NCBI RefSeq assembly: GCF_030813235.1
Contig: NZ_JAUSUB010000020.1
Coordinates: 38,961 to 102,960, forward strand
Reading direction: 5' to 3'
DNA: 64,000 nt
Source: Cytobacillus purgationiresistens
GTDB lineage: Bacteria > Bacillota > Bacilli > Bacillales > Cytobacillaceae
Made by a program: the position numbers and the translations under genes. This document shows positions 38,988-49,502 of the stretch, piece after piece. Numbering within the stretch: the first letter of the stretch is position 1; the number at the start of each line of letters is the position of its first letter. The notes below the pieces were generated by a model. The model worked only from the letters and a program-made list of their open reading frames with translations. It ran no database searches and had not been told where the DNA came from.

Positions 38988-40395
38988 ATGAATCAATATT
39001 TTTTATTAAATAAAAGTTATGTTAATGGTGAGTGGGTTGAAGGGGAAACTGGTCGTATATATAACGGTTTAAACTCATTCGATGATACTAAAGTTTCCAA
39101 TATTTCAATTGCTTCAAAAGCACAATTAGATTCTGCATTCGAAGCAGCAAGTGAAGCACAAAAAGAATGGGCAAAAAATGCCGAACTTCGTAAACCTGTT
39201 ATTGAAAAAGTAATCGCTACTTTAAAGAGCACCAGCAAGAAATTGTTGATGTATTAGTTTGAGAAACTGGTAGTAGCGTACTAAAAGGTAATGTAGAAGT
39301 TAGCTTTGTTATTGCTGATTTAGAAGAATCATTAAAAACAGTTGACAAAGTAGGCACAGTGAAAACAGTTGAGTCAGCTATTCCTGATAAAATGAATAAA
39401 GTATTTCGCATACCACTTGGTGTCATTGCATCTATTTCGCCTTTCAATTTCCCACTATATTTATCTATGCGTACTATTGTGCCAGCATTAGCATTAGGGA
39501 ACACTATTGTGCATAAAGCGGATCTTCAAACTGTTATCTTGGCGGCTCTGTTATTGCAAAAGCATTTGAAGAAGCTGGCGTTCCAGGAGGTGTATTCAAA
39601 TTCTTACTGATATACCTGAAATCGGAGATACAATGATTACTAATCCGCATTCAAAACTAATTAGCTTCACATGCTTAACTGGTGTTGGTAAACATATTGG
39701 GAAAGTTGCTGGTGAATTGTTGAAACGTACTGCATTAGAATTAGGTGGAAATAACCTATTCTTGAAAGAATGCAGACGTTGACCAGGCAGTGAATGCAGC
39801 AATCATGGGTAAATACTTACACCAAGGTCAAATTTGTATTAGTATTAACCGTATCATCGTTCATGAAGATTTATATGAAGAATTCGCTAGTAAGTTTGTA
39901 GAACGTGCAAAACAAATAACATATGGTAATCCACAAGATTCATCCACAGTCATTGGCCCTCGTATTAACCATGCACAAATGGAAAAAGTATTAGGCTTTA
40001 TCGAAGAAGCAAAAGCGGATGGTGTGGAAGTGTTATTAGAGGGTAAACGTGAAGGCAATATTCTACCACCATTCATCTTCCGTAATGTCGATAATGCAAG
40101 TAGTTTAGCACGAAGAGAATTCTATTCACCAGTTGTGTCACTCATTAAAGCGTCTACTGATGAAGAAGCGATTCAAATTGCCATTGATACTGAATATGGT
40201 TTAAGTTCTGCTGTCTTCACAAGTGATTTAGCACTTGGTGAAGAAGTGGCAGTAGAAATTGAAGCAGGTATGACACATGTAGATGACCAAACGGTTAACT
40301 GCTTATCTAATATTCCATTTGGCGGTATGAAAGGCAGTGGAATCGGCCGTTTCGGTAATCCATGGATTGTCGATGAATTTACACAGGCAAAATGA
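38988..40395 (+). pseudogene. NAD-dependent aldehyde dehydrogenase (benzaldehyde-dehydrogenase-like), multiply broken
   Basis: The pieces read LLNKSYVNGEWVEGETGRIYN, then RIPLGVIASISPFNFPLYLS (substrate channel), LELGGNNLFL (catalytic Glu) and KYLHQGQICISINRIIVHED (catalytic Cys), and end NIPFGGMKGSGIGRFGNPW. Lesions are frameshifts near 39228, 39540, 39605 and 39768, and a TGA at 39260-39262. The final TGA replaces a usual Trp codon after FTQAK. Parts of the NAD-binding region are eroded. It resembles aryl or vanillin/benzaldehyde dehydrogenases by SPFNFPLYLSMRT. An aryl-alcohol dehydrogenase relic follows directly. Confidence 0.88.
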
Positions 40396-40396
40396 A

Positions 40397-40845
40397 TATC
40401 CGTTCAAATAAAACCAAGATTCATCTTGATGAACCAAAAGCAGATGAAATACTTATTCAGATTGTTGCTTCTGGTATTTGTCATACTGATATGGTTGCTC
40501 AAGATTAAGAATATCTGGTTCCCCTTCCTGCTATTTTAGTTCATGAGGGTTCAAGTGTTGTAGAAAAGTTGGTGATGGAGTAACGACTTTAGAGCGAGGA
40601 GAACATGTTGTAATAGGGCCGGAAGTGTAACCAATGCTTGTCAGGCCATCCATATGTTTGTAAGAAGTTTTTTGATTTATTTTGAAGGATAATGGATGAT
40701 GGGACTTGCCGACATCACAATCATTTATGAGGAATTAACCAACTTTTTTGGTCAATCTTTATTTGGGACTTATTCAGTTGTAAACGAGAGAAATGTAGTA
40801 ACGGTGGACAAGGATGTAGATTTAGCTGTGGGGTGGTATGTCAAT
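40397..40845 (+). pseudogene. Zinc alcohol dehydrogenase (aryl-alcohol type), truncated and broken
   Basis: Frames give HLDEPKADEILIQIVASGIC, HTDMVAQD, VPLPAILVHEGSSVVEK, KCNQCLSGHPYVCKK (structural zinc) and NFFGQSLFGTYSVVNERNVV, then TVDKDVDLA. These are consecutive pieces of the first 180 residues of a medium-chain zinc alcohol dehydrogenase. There are at least three frame breaks and stops (for example after MVAQD), and the NAD-binding half is gone. Its closeness to an aldehyde dehydrogenase relic fits a lost two-step alcohol to acid pathway. Confidence 0.82.
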
Positions 40846-41320
40846 TTGGAGCACCCCCACTTTGAACAGGATGAAAAAATTGATGTGAATGATTTGCTTT
40901 TAGCCAATAAAACGATCACAGATGTACGGTTTCACCATATTGTATCTTTTTATTGAAAATGACAGGGCGTGTTGTCAAATGATCCAATAACAGAATATGT
41001 AGATTTATTTTGACATCCGTTGCGACAGATAATCCTATTGTATTAATAAAGGAACGAAAAACGATTCGAATCCATAAGGCTAATACCAATATGCCTAATA
41101 AATAACCTCGTGCATATATAGTGGCAATTGTATCAGCTCTTATTTTTGGAAACATAACCTCTCTTTCCATCCATACCATATCCATACCATCCTATTGTTC
41201 ACACTATATTTATGACAAGCATCCACTTTCTTTTCTAGAAGATAATGCTATTAGAGTGATAAATAGAAAAGTGGAAAAAATGGACTCCAAAATGAAGGAA
41301 AGTCAAACAATTAAAAAAGG
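40846..41320. other. Unassigned stretch in the graveyard
   Basis: Short open frames exist on both strands (for example a hydrophobic minus-strand one, GYLLGILVLALWIRIVF, at about 40,916-41,185). None has a ribosome site or a recognised family, so they may be relics too old to read. Confidence 0.4.
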
Positions 41321-42377
41321 TCATATCACAGTACTCTCTTCCTTCCTCATATAAACTGCTACAAAATAGTTAGAAAGTCGATTCCCTCCCGATGAAGAAA
41401 CCAGCTTTTGTATTAAATATAAGTTAGTTTTCCACTCAATGCTTTGCTGCATTTCCCTGTTTACATTCAGTTTAAATACATCAGGTCTGGAATAATGTCC
41501 AACCGGATCAAAGTCAAATTGACTTCGTACTATTTGTTTCATATCTAAGTCAGCAATTATTATCTCTTCTTTTCCCCAAACTGGTTCAGCTACATACTCA
41601 CCAAGAGGCCCAACAATGGCACTTCCTCCACTAGTCATCAGTTCGGGGGCTGATGAAAGATCATCATAACAAGCTAAATCCTCAAGATACATATCCTTTG
41701 TTACATATTGATTAGAGGATAAAACAAAGCACCTGCCTTCCATGGCTATATGACGGATGGTTGACTGCCATGACTCCCTATCATCAGCTGTGGGAGCAAT
41801 ATAAAGTTGGACACCTTGAGCATACATTGCTACTCTTGCTAACGGAATATAGTTTTCCCAGCAAATAAGGGCTCCTATTTTTCCATAGGGAGTATCAAAC
41901 ACAGGTAATGTACTCCTATCTCCTCCGACCCAGATAATCCGTTCTGCAGCAGTCGGTTTTATTTTGCGATGTTTTCCTAGGGCTTACCATCAGGCCCAAA
42001 AAATAAAAGAGAGCAATACAAAGTGCCTCCGCTAAATTAGCTATCCTGCTCGCTTACACCAATAACAAGGTATAAACCTGCTTTACGGGCTGCTTCACCA
42101 AGTACATCTGTCTCTTGTCCGGTACCGAAATTGAATTATCCCAGTAGCGATACCAATCTCTTCTTCCCTCCTCTGTTCTGCTTCCTATTATAGTTCCGAA
42201 TGAAAAGCCTCTTGGATAGGCTGGAATAAATGCCTCTGGAAAAACGGCTATTTTTGCGCCCCTATTACCAGCTTTTTTAATGAGGCTTATAGCTTTTTTT
42301 AACGCTGCATCCTTATCCATAAATACAGATGCAGCTTGTATAACAGCAACCTTGACAGTAAAACTCGTATTTCCCAT
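41321..42377 (-). pseudogene. Nitrilase, broken by two frameshifts and one stop
   Basis: Minus-strand pieces in order: MGNTSFTVKVAVIQAASVFM, AVFPEAFIPAYPRG (catalytic Glu), [37 protein letters not shown] (catalytic Lys), [20 protein letters not shown] (catalytic Cys). Breaks are a shift near 42118, TAA at 42037-42039 and a shift near 41983. The catalytic triad residues are all still recognisable. Such proteins (about 330-350 residues) hydrolyse nitriles to carboxylic acids and ammonia. With the ALDH and ADH relics it suggests a former aromatic nitrile or aldehyde pathway. Confidence 0.88.
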
Positions 42378-42430
42378 TTCAAAGCCTCCTTTGTTGAAGC
42401 CTAATATACTTTCTAGAAAATAAGTCAGTG

Positions 42431-43096
42431 TTAATAAGTTGATGCGTTGCCGTTGTTTTTAAAGATTTTAACTGCAGAACTAGTACCAATTCTTGATGCC
42501 CCTGCTTCTATCATAGCTTTTATATCAGCAACATTACGGACACCTCCGGATGCTTTAACTCCAACAGTTTGGCCAACCGTCTTTCTCATCAAGGCTACAT
42601 CCTCAACTGTTGCTCCGTATAACGAAAAACCTGTTGAAGTCTTGACAAAATCTGCACCGGCTTTGACTGATAACTCACATGCTCGAACCTTTTCATCTTC
42701 CGTTAAAAGACTTGTCTCAATTATTACCTTTACTAAAGCCTTTCCTTTGGCTGCTTCTACTACACTGCGAATGTCCTGCTCTACTAGAAGGTCATTTTTA
42801 TCCCTTAAAGCACCTATATTAATAACTGTGTCCACCTCTAATGCACCATTTACAATCGCATTTTTAGTTTCAAATGCTTTTGTTTCAGGTGTATTCGCAC
42901 CTAATGGAAAACCTATGACAGTACAAACATTGACCCCCGAACTTTGTAATTGCTTTGCTGAGAGACGCACCCATGTAGGATTTACACACACTGAGGCAAA
43001 TCCATACTGCCTTGCCTCATCACATAATTTTAAAATTTCTTTATCCTTAGTAACTTGCGAAAGTAAAGTATGATCTATCATTTTAGTGAATTCCAT
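42431..43096 (-). CDS. deoC: Deoxyribose-phosphate aldolase
   Basis: A 221-residue TIM-barrel class I aldolase. It starts at ATG 43094-43096 ([15 protein letters not shown]) after AAAGGAGAG; the longer frame has no site. Motifs are [46 protein letters not shown] and [11 protein letters not shown], where the Schiff-base lysine is the K in VKTSTG. It cleaves 2-deoxyribose 5-phosphate into acetaldehyde and glyceraldehyde 3-phosphate. It is intact amid ruins and has no deoxynucleoside partner genes nearby. It may be a second copy acquired with the region, or selected for acetaldehyde metabolism. Confidence 0.92.
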   Translation of the reverse strand: MEFTKMIDHTLLSQVTKDKEILKLCDEARQYGFASVCVNPTWVRLSAKQLQSSGVNVCTVIGFPLGANTPETKAFETKNAIVNGALEVDTVINIGALRDKNDLLVEQDIRSVVEAAKGKALVKVIIETSLLTEDEKVRACELSVKAGADFVKTSTGFSLYGATVEDVALMRKTVGQTVGVKASGGVRNVADIKAMIEAGASRIGTSSAVKIFKNNGNASTY

Positions 43097-43308
43097 TGTT
43101 TTCTCTCCTTTAAATTTATATATATTAATGAGATATTCCTGTGGATTTTTCAAAAAAAGTGGGAATTTATCATCTTGTAAGCTATCGATTTTTTCATTGG
43201 CAAAATAGAATACAACTCCAATGTAAGTATCTTTAACGGACAGGAGAATGTTCTTTTATAACACGTATAGATTTTAACTCCTGTTCTTCAGACCCTTGAA
43301 CAAGTTCC

Positions 43309-43915
43309 TTAGGATAGATTCCTGCCTATAAAATAGGAACCAAACTCGCCAAATCGGGCACTCACTTCATCAAAGCGCATTTCATAAACAAGTTTTTTAA
43401 AATGAACAGGATTGTTTGCAAATAGTGCTACGCCCCATTCGAAATCGTCAAACCCAACCAATCCCAAGATGACTTGTTTAACTTTACCGACGTATTTCCG
43501 ACCAATCAAACTATGACTTTTCATCATTTGATTACGTTCATCAGGCGGTAGCATATACCAGTTATCTTCACCTTCTCGAAGTTTATTTATTGGATAAAAA
43601 CATAGATAGTCATCAACAGGAACATTTGGATACAGCCAGCTCCTTAACTCTGGCCGGCTTTATGGATTTTCTCCCTTTAGAAGATAATTGCTTAGCTCTA
43701 CTATAGAAGTGTAAGATGTTGATGGAATGATATATTCTGCGAATTTCGTTTATTAAAAGCAGTTTCAATTTGAATTAGCTCTTGCATGTCTAAGACGAAG
43801 AAACATGAACATAAAATCAGCTTTTGCCCTATAATTTGAATTTGAGACATTAGAAAATCGTAACAATTCCTTGACTGTTGTCCAAATTCCATTAGGATGA
43901 AATTAAACATGCTTT
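43309..43915 (-). pseudogene. hemQ: HemQ (coproheme decarboxylase) relic
   Basis: Minus-strand fragments read [87 protein letters not shown] and [20 protein letters not shown], ending [10 protein letters not shown]. They follow the order of the chlorite-dismutase-like enzyme HemQ/ChdC of Gram-positive heme synthesis. At least two frameshifts and a TAA after GENP break it, and the first 70 or so residues are absent. A functional hemQ must exist elsewhere for heme synthesis, so this is a spare copy. Confidence 0.85.
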
Positions 43916-43945
43916 CTGTATAGGATATACCTAATTCGTTTCATT

Positions 43946-44799
43946 TTAGATTTGTTCTATTCCCGCATTATTAACTCGCATCGCATGCTCTCGTTCCTGA
44001 AGGACAGATGCTGCTACCTGTGAAGACTATTTACATTAAATGGATCCTTCACACGTTTGATACTCTGTATCATGGATCCGATGCTGCTTCGAAACCTACT
44101 CTTATTCCTGCGAGACCATATATTTTCGAAAAAATTTTTATAACTAAAATCAGGTATCCTGCTCGAATAAACCCTAAACCGTCTGTATAGTCCTCTTTGT
44201 TTGCATAATGAATTTATAGACCATTAAAGACAACCAGGATATGATTTGGGGGGAGTGGAAAAATCCTCTCAATTTTTTAAGATAAGTAATTCCCTGTTGG
44301 ATTATTTGGTAAACAAATATATATTAAATTTGGTCTTTTCAGTAACCGACAGGATATCACCTATTTCGAATTGGAATTGGCCATTAAGGGGTACCCTCGC
44401 TCCCATTAAATATGCACATAAATCATACTCACTAAGTGATGGTAAAGGAACAATAATCTCGTCACTTGCCTCAAGGTATGTTTCTGATATCAAAGTAATT
44501 AATTCATCTGCACCATTGGTTATAATAACATTATTAGAAGATAGTGATTTTTGCTATTCAATCGTGCTTTTCAGGTCAGTAGCATTCAGCATCCGAATAA
44601 CGGTTAAGACTAACCATGCATTCCTTGATAGCTTGTATGATAGCCGATGAAGCCTAGACTAGGGGAGTTTCGTTAGAAGCTAATTTTTTTACTTTGCTGC
44701 CGCTCCTAATTCCCTTTGCACGTCTTCCACTGGCTTACCAGGAATGTAAAGCTTTATTTTTCCCAATACAGCACGATGCTTTATTTGGTTTTGATTCAT
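43946..44799 (-). pseudogene. HisC-type aminotransferase relic
   Basis: It starts at ATG 44797-44799 (MNQNQIKHRAVLGKIKLYIPG). Then KPVEDVQRELG, LASNETPL, NRYSDAEC, NNVIITNGADELITLISETY, DEIIVPLPSLSEYDLCAYLM, EDYTDGLGFIRAGY, FSKIYGLAGIRVG (PLP lysine) and RVKDPFN follow, in several frames. This is the order of histidinol-phosphate or related class I/II aminotransferases. Many stops and shifts are seen, and the C-terminal 70 residues are lost. It lies just downstream of a MocR-type regulator. Confidence 0.85.
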
Positions 44800-45051
44800 C
44801 CTGTTCACTCCTCACTCTCCCATCAGTTTTAATTTATTATCTGACCAAAACATATTAAGAACTTGTGCTGTTTACTAGGCAAATAGCTCCTAGTGAAAAA
44901 TTAATTGTGAATCTATTCACATGAAAGGTGTTAGTTCATTGATATGCTACAAGTGTAATCAGGAGTTCGAAAGCACACTTTTATAATAATCGATTTGAAA
45001 ATTTTATAATCATCCATTTTAACACTTTTTAACCCATCCACTTTCCACAAA

Positions 45052-45080
45052 AAAAAGTCATGAATAAATTCATGACTCGA
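45052..45080 (-). terminator. Terminator of the MocR-type regulator gene
   Basis: AGTCATGAAT (45056-45065) and ATTCATGACT (45068-45077) are exact complements with a two-base centre, and T8 follows on the minus strand. Confidence 0.85.
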
Positions 45081-45095
45081 ATGTATCTTTTATAA

Positions 45096-46535
45096 TCACA
45101 ACACTTGTAGAGCTTCTGCAAATCTTTTTATGCCTTCGTTAATCACTTCTTCCTTCTCCCTCGCAAATGTGAAACGGACACGGCCTTGCTCTGAACCCAT
45201 AGTTGAACCTGGAATGTATATAACCCCTCTTTTAATTGCCTCTTCAAGTAATTGTATTTCATTAAATTCTTTATTTATTCTGCACCATATGTGGATTCCA
45301 CCTTGTGGAGTAAAAAAATCAACCTGATCCTTTAAATGATATTGAAGACTTTTTACAATTTGATTTCTACGACTTTCTAGTTTTATTACCAAATCCTTAA
45401 TGTGTGAAAGAAAAGCCTCCGATTCTAGAAAGTCATTTGCTATCCATTGTGTGAAACTTGCATGTCCAAAATCAACTTGTTGTTTTGCATCCGCCAACCT
45501 TTCAATTACTGCTCTAGGTCCTATAATCCAACCTATACGCAATCCTGACGCTACGATTTTGGATAAAGAGCTAATATATAATACGTTCCCATTTAGATCC
45601 ATAGATTTCAGAGTTGAAACTTTTTCCCCGGAAAAGGAGGTTAAACTGTATGGATCATCTTCAATAATTGGGATTCCTAGTTCAGATGATATTTCAAGAA
45701 GCTTTTTTCTGCGATTTTTGTGCATTAAAATACCCGTAGGATTTTGAAAAACTGGAGTTAAAAAGATAATTTTAATTCGATGTTTCTTGTGTAAACTCAC
45801 AAGGTCATCAGGGTTAATTCCATCTTTATCTACCTTCAAAAAATATGTTTTTAGCCCTGTGGACCTGAATATTGGGAGGTTATAATGATATGATGGATCG
45901 TCTATCACTACTGAATCACCAGGTCTTAGTAAGCATTGAACAATCAGGTGTAAAGCTTGCTGAGCACCAGAAGTAATTAGAATAGACGAAGGGCTCGTTA
46001 TAATATTTCGAAACTCCTTAACATGCTTTGTAATAGAAGTTCTTAATGCTTCACTTCCTTGAGGGTGATCATATCCTAGTCTTCCAATAAAAGACTGTGT
46101 ATTGGTAATCTCTCTTAGTACTTTAATTGGGAAAAGGTCTTCGGATAGCTCACCACTCGCTAGATTAATTATTTTTTGCTTTTCCATCTCTTTGCGTATT
46201 CTTTGAGAAACAGGTAAATTAGGTAAAAAGGAACCTGCCTCAATATACCTGTTCCAACTAGGGATCCTCTTTTTAGTTATTCCCCATATATCTTTACTTA
46301 TGGTAGTACCACTCCCCCGATTTCGTTGTATAAGGCCATTTGATTCTAGTTCGTCATAAGCTGCTACAACAGTACTTCTATTAACATTTAGTTCTTTAGC
46401 TAAGTCTCTTTCAGAGGGGAGTTTTTTATCCGACGGAAATGTACCATCAGCAATACCATTTTCAATATAATCAGCTATTTGTTTATAAATAGGTTTTTTA
46501 AATTTACGATCAATATTCCAAACCATTCTATACAT
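45096..46535 (-). CDS. MocR-family (GntR HTH plus aminotransferase fold) regulator
   Basis: An intact 479-residue protein. Residues 5-75 are a GntR winged helix (PIYKQIADYIENGIADGTFP, KLPSERDLAKELNVNRSTVV, LIQRNRGSGTTI). Residues 110-475 are a PLP-aminotransferase fold, with ILITSGAQQALHLIVQ, VIDDPSYHYNLPIFRS, IIEDDPYS and SSLSKIVASGLRIGWI, where the K binds PLP. Such proteins (GabR, PdxR) sense amino compounds or PLP. The regulated target is usually adjacent; here the adjacent genes are the hisC-like relic downstream and the IS hairpin upstream, so the target may be dead. Confidence 0.92.
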   Translation of the reverse strand: MYRMVWNIDRKFKKPIYKQIADYIENGIADGTFPSDKKLPSERDLAKELNVNRSTVVAAYDELESNGLIQRNRGSGTTISKDIWGITKKRIPSWNRYIEAGSFLPNLPVSQRIRKEMEKQKIINLASGELSEDLFPIKVLREITNTQSFIGRLGYDHPQGSEALRTSITKHVKEFRNIITSPSSILITSGAQQALHLIVQCLLRPGDSVVIDDPSYHYNLPIFRSTGLKTYFLKVDKDGINPDDLVSLHKKHRIKIIFLTPVFQNPTGILMHKNRRKKLLEISSELGIPIIEDDPYSLTSFSGEKVSTLKSMDLNGNVLYISSLSKIVASGLRIGWIIGPRAVIERLADAKQQVDFGHASFTQWIANDFLESEAFLSHIKDLVIKLESRRNQIVKSLQYHLKDQVDFFTPQGGIHIWCRINKEFNEIQLLEEAIKRGVIYIPGSTMGSEQGRVRFTFAREKEEVINEGIKRFAEALQVL

Positions 46536-46713
46536 TCCTTTTTAGAACTTATTTTAAGTAGTGTATCCAAATTTGCCTTTATATATTTACATTTTCAACA
46601 ATTATATAATACTGAAGGATACGGATATTCCCGATAAGGGAAAATTCACCACAACTAATAAAAACTATATGCTAATAGAATATTCACATAAAATAAAAAA
46701 GAAACCCTCCATA

Positions 46714-46775
46714 TGAACTATACCCCGGATAACGGACACACATAAAAAAGTGTCCGTTATCCGGGGTATAGTTCA
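46714..46775. repeat. 62-bp perfect hairpin made of an IS3-element end
   Basis: Two exact 26-base inverted arms beginning TGAACTATACCCCGG surround a 10-base loop (46740-46749). The right arm is identical to the right terminus of the deleted IS3 element at 37,563-37,588. No transposase lies nearby. It behaves like a minimal non-autonomous derivative of that IS (two ends and no middle). Confidence 0.88.
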
Positions 46776-46978
46776 ATGTGTGCTGTCTCTTTTCTTTATC
46801 ATTTGTTTGGCCTCTCCGCTTTTCTTCTTTTGTTTGCGTATTATTATTTACCCTTCATCCATTCTTTTTCCCATCGATTTGAATGATCATAAATCTACAA
46901 AAAGACCCCAAGAATCATCTTGGAGTTTGAGACTGCATACAAACTTCATTGTACATACATACTTGTTAAATTCTCATT
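46776..46978. other. Short non-coding stretch
   Basis: No gene was recognised. A CCAAGATGATTCTTGG stem with T5 on the minus strand (about 46,899-46,924) is terminator-like. The plus-strand frame 46750-46986 is leucine and phenylalanine rich and starts inside the hairpin, so it is not counted. Confidence 0.45.
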
Positions 46979-47971
46979 TTGCCTAGTGAGAATACGTAAG
47001 TTTAATAGCTGTATACCTCTTTGTTTCATGGGTTCTAGTTCATCTTTATAAAACAAATCACAAAGGTGATGAGCATCAATAATATCTGTTTTTACCTTAC
47101 GTAAAGTAGAGCTTTTCGCACGATACGATATCAGAGGGTTGATAATGATTAGTACATAATTCTTTTTCTCAAAGAAATGGACATCTAAGTTAAAGTTTCA
47201 AACCATTGTAGACCAAGTTTTCCCTCAGTATGTAGGGTTATTCGGGGATTTATATTCGGATGTTTCTTTAAATGTCTTAGAGTCTTTCCCTATATCACAC
47301 GATGTTTTGGAAGCAGGAGATGCAGTTCTTAGCCAGAAAATTAAAGAATTCTACAAAAGTCGTTCACAGGCCTGGGCAAATGATAAAGCTAAACAGTTAA
47401 TCTTAGCTGCTTCAAGAAATCCATTCCAACAAAACACCTATCAAAGCCATCTAATTAGCTTAACAATGCTTATTAACATTCTAAAAGAATCAAAAAGCAT
47501 CTATCTCAATTGGAGTCAGAAATAGATGCCATGGCTAAAAGTGTTGAGGAATATACTATTATCCAATCTATACCTGGAATCGGAGGGAAAATCGCTGCCA
47601 CGATTGTTTCCGAAATAGTTGAAATAGATCGGTTTACTAACCCTAAGAAGTTAGTAGCTTTTGCGGGCGTCGATCCTAGTGTATTCGAATCGGGTACCTT
47701 TAAAGGTACTCAGAATCGGATTACCAAAAGAGGTTCCAGTCGTCTGCGACACGCCTTATTTGTAGCCGTCAGATGTGGGATTAGAGACGCTAGAAAAACA
47801 AGAGGATCTAATAGAACTTATTCCTAGAAAAAGAAATTAAGGGCCTTCTATGACAAGAATCGTGAGGAAGGAAAACCTTATAGAGTGTCCATAATCGCTT
47901 GTGTCAATAAGCTTTTACATTGGATTTACGCTTTACTTAAACACAAAGAACCTTTCCAAGATATCCCTTAA
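46979..47971. pseudogene. IS110-family transposase, partly inverted and frameshifted
   Basis: On the minus strand, 46979-47189 encode the middle of the N-terminal domain (HFFEKKNYVLIIINPLISYR, TLRKVKTDIIDAHHLCDLFY, MKQRGIQLLNLRILTRQ). On the plus strand 47193-47971 encode the continuation: FQTIVDQVFPQYVGLFGDLY, AASRNPFQQNTYQSHLISL, then after a shift near 47,485 KHLSQLESEIDAMAKSVEE, IQSIPGIGGKIAATIVSEI, RITKRGSSRLRHALF, and after a TAG at about 47,825 EEGKPYRVSIIACVNKLLHW. The first 60 residues are missing. The first section therefore lies in reverse orientation at its proper place. Confidence 0.87.
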
Positions 47972-48450
47972 TAGAAATATAAAGGTTTTGATCTTGTGTA
48001 CTTACCCTGGCATATCCATAGATCATATTTCGTCCTCTTTTAATATGTATTTTTGATAGGTGTTATTGAGAGTCTATCAAGCTAATATATAAAGGAGCCA
48101 AAATATTATCAATAGAGTGTACCTTATTGATAAGAAGGAGGTTATTAACTTTTCAAAAAGAATGAATTCAACATTCCGGCTTCTCTATAAATTACTATAC
48201 ACCATTGAGGCTGCCTATTAGCTTGCTCCATTCTGCATATGATTCATCATCATTTTGAACTTCTTAGTCCTCATTGTTCTTGAAGAAACATCCTGGTTTC
48301 AAATCTTATGAAATGAAATCAGGATAGAAAGTTAACATTCTAGATTAATAACATTCCCGTTACAGCTTCTGCAAAATCCTTAAATGGTGTTGGGGATAAC
48401 TCTCAAATTAAGCTATCCGAAAGAAACGGTTATGTTTTGCCATCATTTAT
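47972..48450. other. Region past the IS110 relic, with no clear gene
   Basis: About 480 bases. A minus-strand peptide fragment (ESYAEWSKLIGSLNGV, about 48,200-48,250) may be the end of a lost gene, but its family was not recognised. No RNA or strong repeat was seen. Confidence 0.4.
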
Positions 48451-49092
48451 TTATCCGGCTATTTGATTTTTAAGGTTATCTAATCCAATACGATTAATAA
48501 ATTTTAAAAATGGTTCTCTCTTCTTGCCGTGTTCAGCATAAATATCAATGATTTTTTCGACAACCTCATAAAGTTGTTCAGGAATTAGCTGCTCCATCAA
48601 TAAGGTACCCGTTTGGGCATCCATTCCTTTTGCTTTTCCACCAATATATAAATCATATCCGTTTCTTACTTTCATTACTCCGATATCATTGACTAGAGGT
48701 TCACCACATCCAATTGGACATCCGGTATAGGCTGGCCGAACCGTAAAAGGAACTGGTTTTCCGGCTATTCGTTTATTTAGCTCAATTGCAACCGGCATAC
48801 CCTCTTCTTCTGCACCTTTACAAAAATTGCAGGTTCTTAGGCTCTTAACGAAATTCCCTACCGGGTAACAGGACAATCCCACTTCCTTAAATTTTTCTTT
48901 GACTAATTCCACTTTACTTTCAAGCACCTCAATGTAAAGTTGTTGAAAAGTTGTAAACTCCAGTTCATCATCATCATTCATATACTCAGAGATTACAGCC
49001 AATTGTTTGGCATTTAATTTTGCACCGAATGATATTCCACCGTTAACAGCTAGTTTAACCATTTTTTCTTTTTGATTCATTCCAAGTTTCAC
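48451..49092 (-). CDS. Nitrite/sulfite reductase-like siroheme-4Fe-4S protein
   Basis: A 213-residue protein with a ferredoxin-like half domain and the siroheme/4Fe-4S cysteine pattern (RTCNFCKGAEEEG near residue 90 and AYTGCPIGCGEPLVNDIG near 125). The end is helical. It is much shorter than NirB, NirA or CysI (about 550-800 residues), matching the stand-alone small nitrite/sulfite reductase domain family. GTG 49092 and ATG 49080 are both possible starts. Ferredoxin (49,141) is 48 bp upstream in the same direction, which suggests an electron donor pairing. The substrate is not known. Confidence 0.82.
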   Translation of the reverse strand: MKLGMNQKEKMVKLAVNGGISFGAKLNAKQLAVISEYMNDDDELEFTTFQQLYIEVLESKVELVKEKFKEVGLSCYPVGNFVKSLRTCNFCKGAEEEGMPVAIELNKRIAGKPVPFTVRPAYTGCPIGCGEPLVNDIGVMKVRNGYDLYIGGKAKGMDAQTGTLLMEQLIPEQLYEVVEKIIDIYAEHGKKREPFLKFINRIGLDNLKNQIAG

Positions 49093-49140
49093 ATCCTAGT
49101 CATCTTTTTTCATTCGTTTAGAAAATCTTAATTAAACGCT

Positions 49141-49389
<249 letters not shown>

Positions 49390-49502
49390 TTAAATGAACT
49401 CCTTTCTATTTGCTATTGATTAATAATACGATACTATGGGATGGTATAAAAATGGTTGAATATACACCAGCTGACTCATTCAGCAGCAGGTTATATATAA
49501 TA

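Noticed and set aside
40916..41185. Hydrophobic minus-strand frame of 89 codons
   Set aside because: No ribosome site and no family recognised; it may be a relic, but cannot be supported as a gene.
42447..43073. 208-codon plus-strand frame
   Set aside because: Shadow of deoC; no ribosome site and no family.
44246..44650. 134-codon plus-strand frame
   Set aside because: It is the complement of the hisC-like relic, whose motifs are on the minus strand.
46750..46986. 78-codon plus-strand open frame rich in Leu and Phe
   Set aside because: It begins inside the IS3-type hairpin and overlaps the inverted IS110 section; the composition fits chance.
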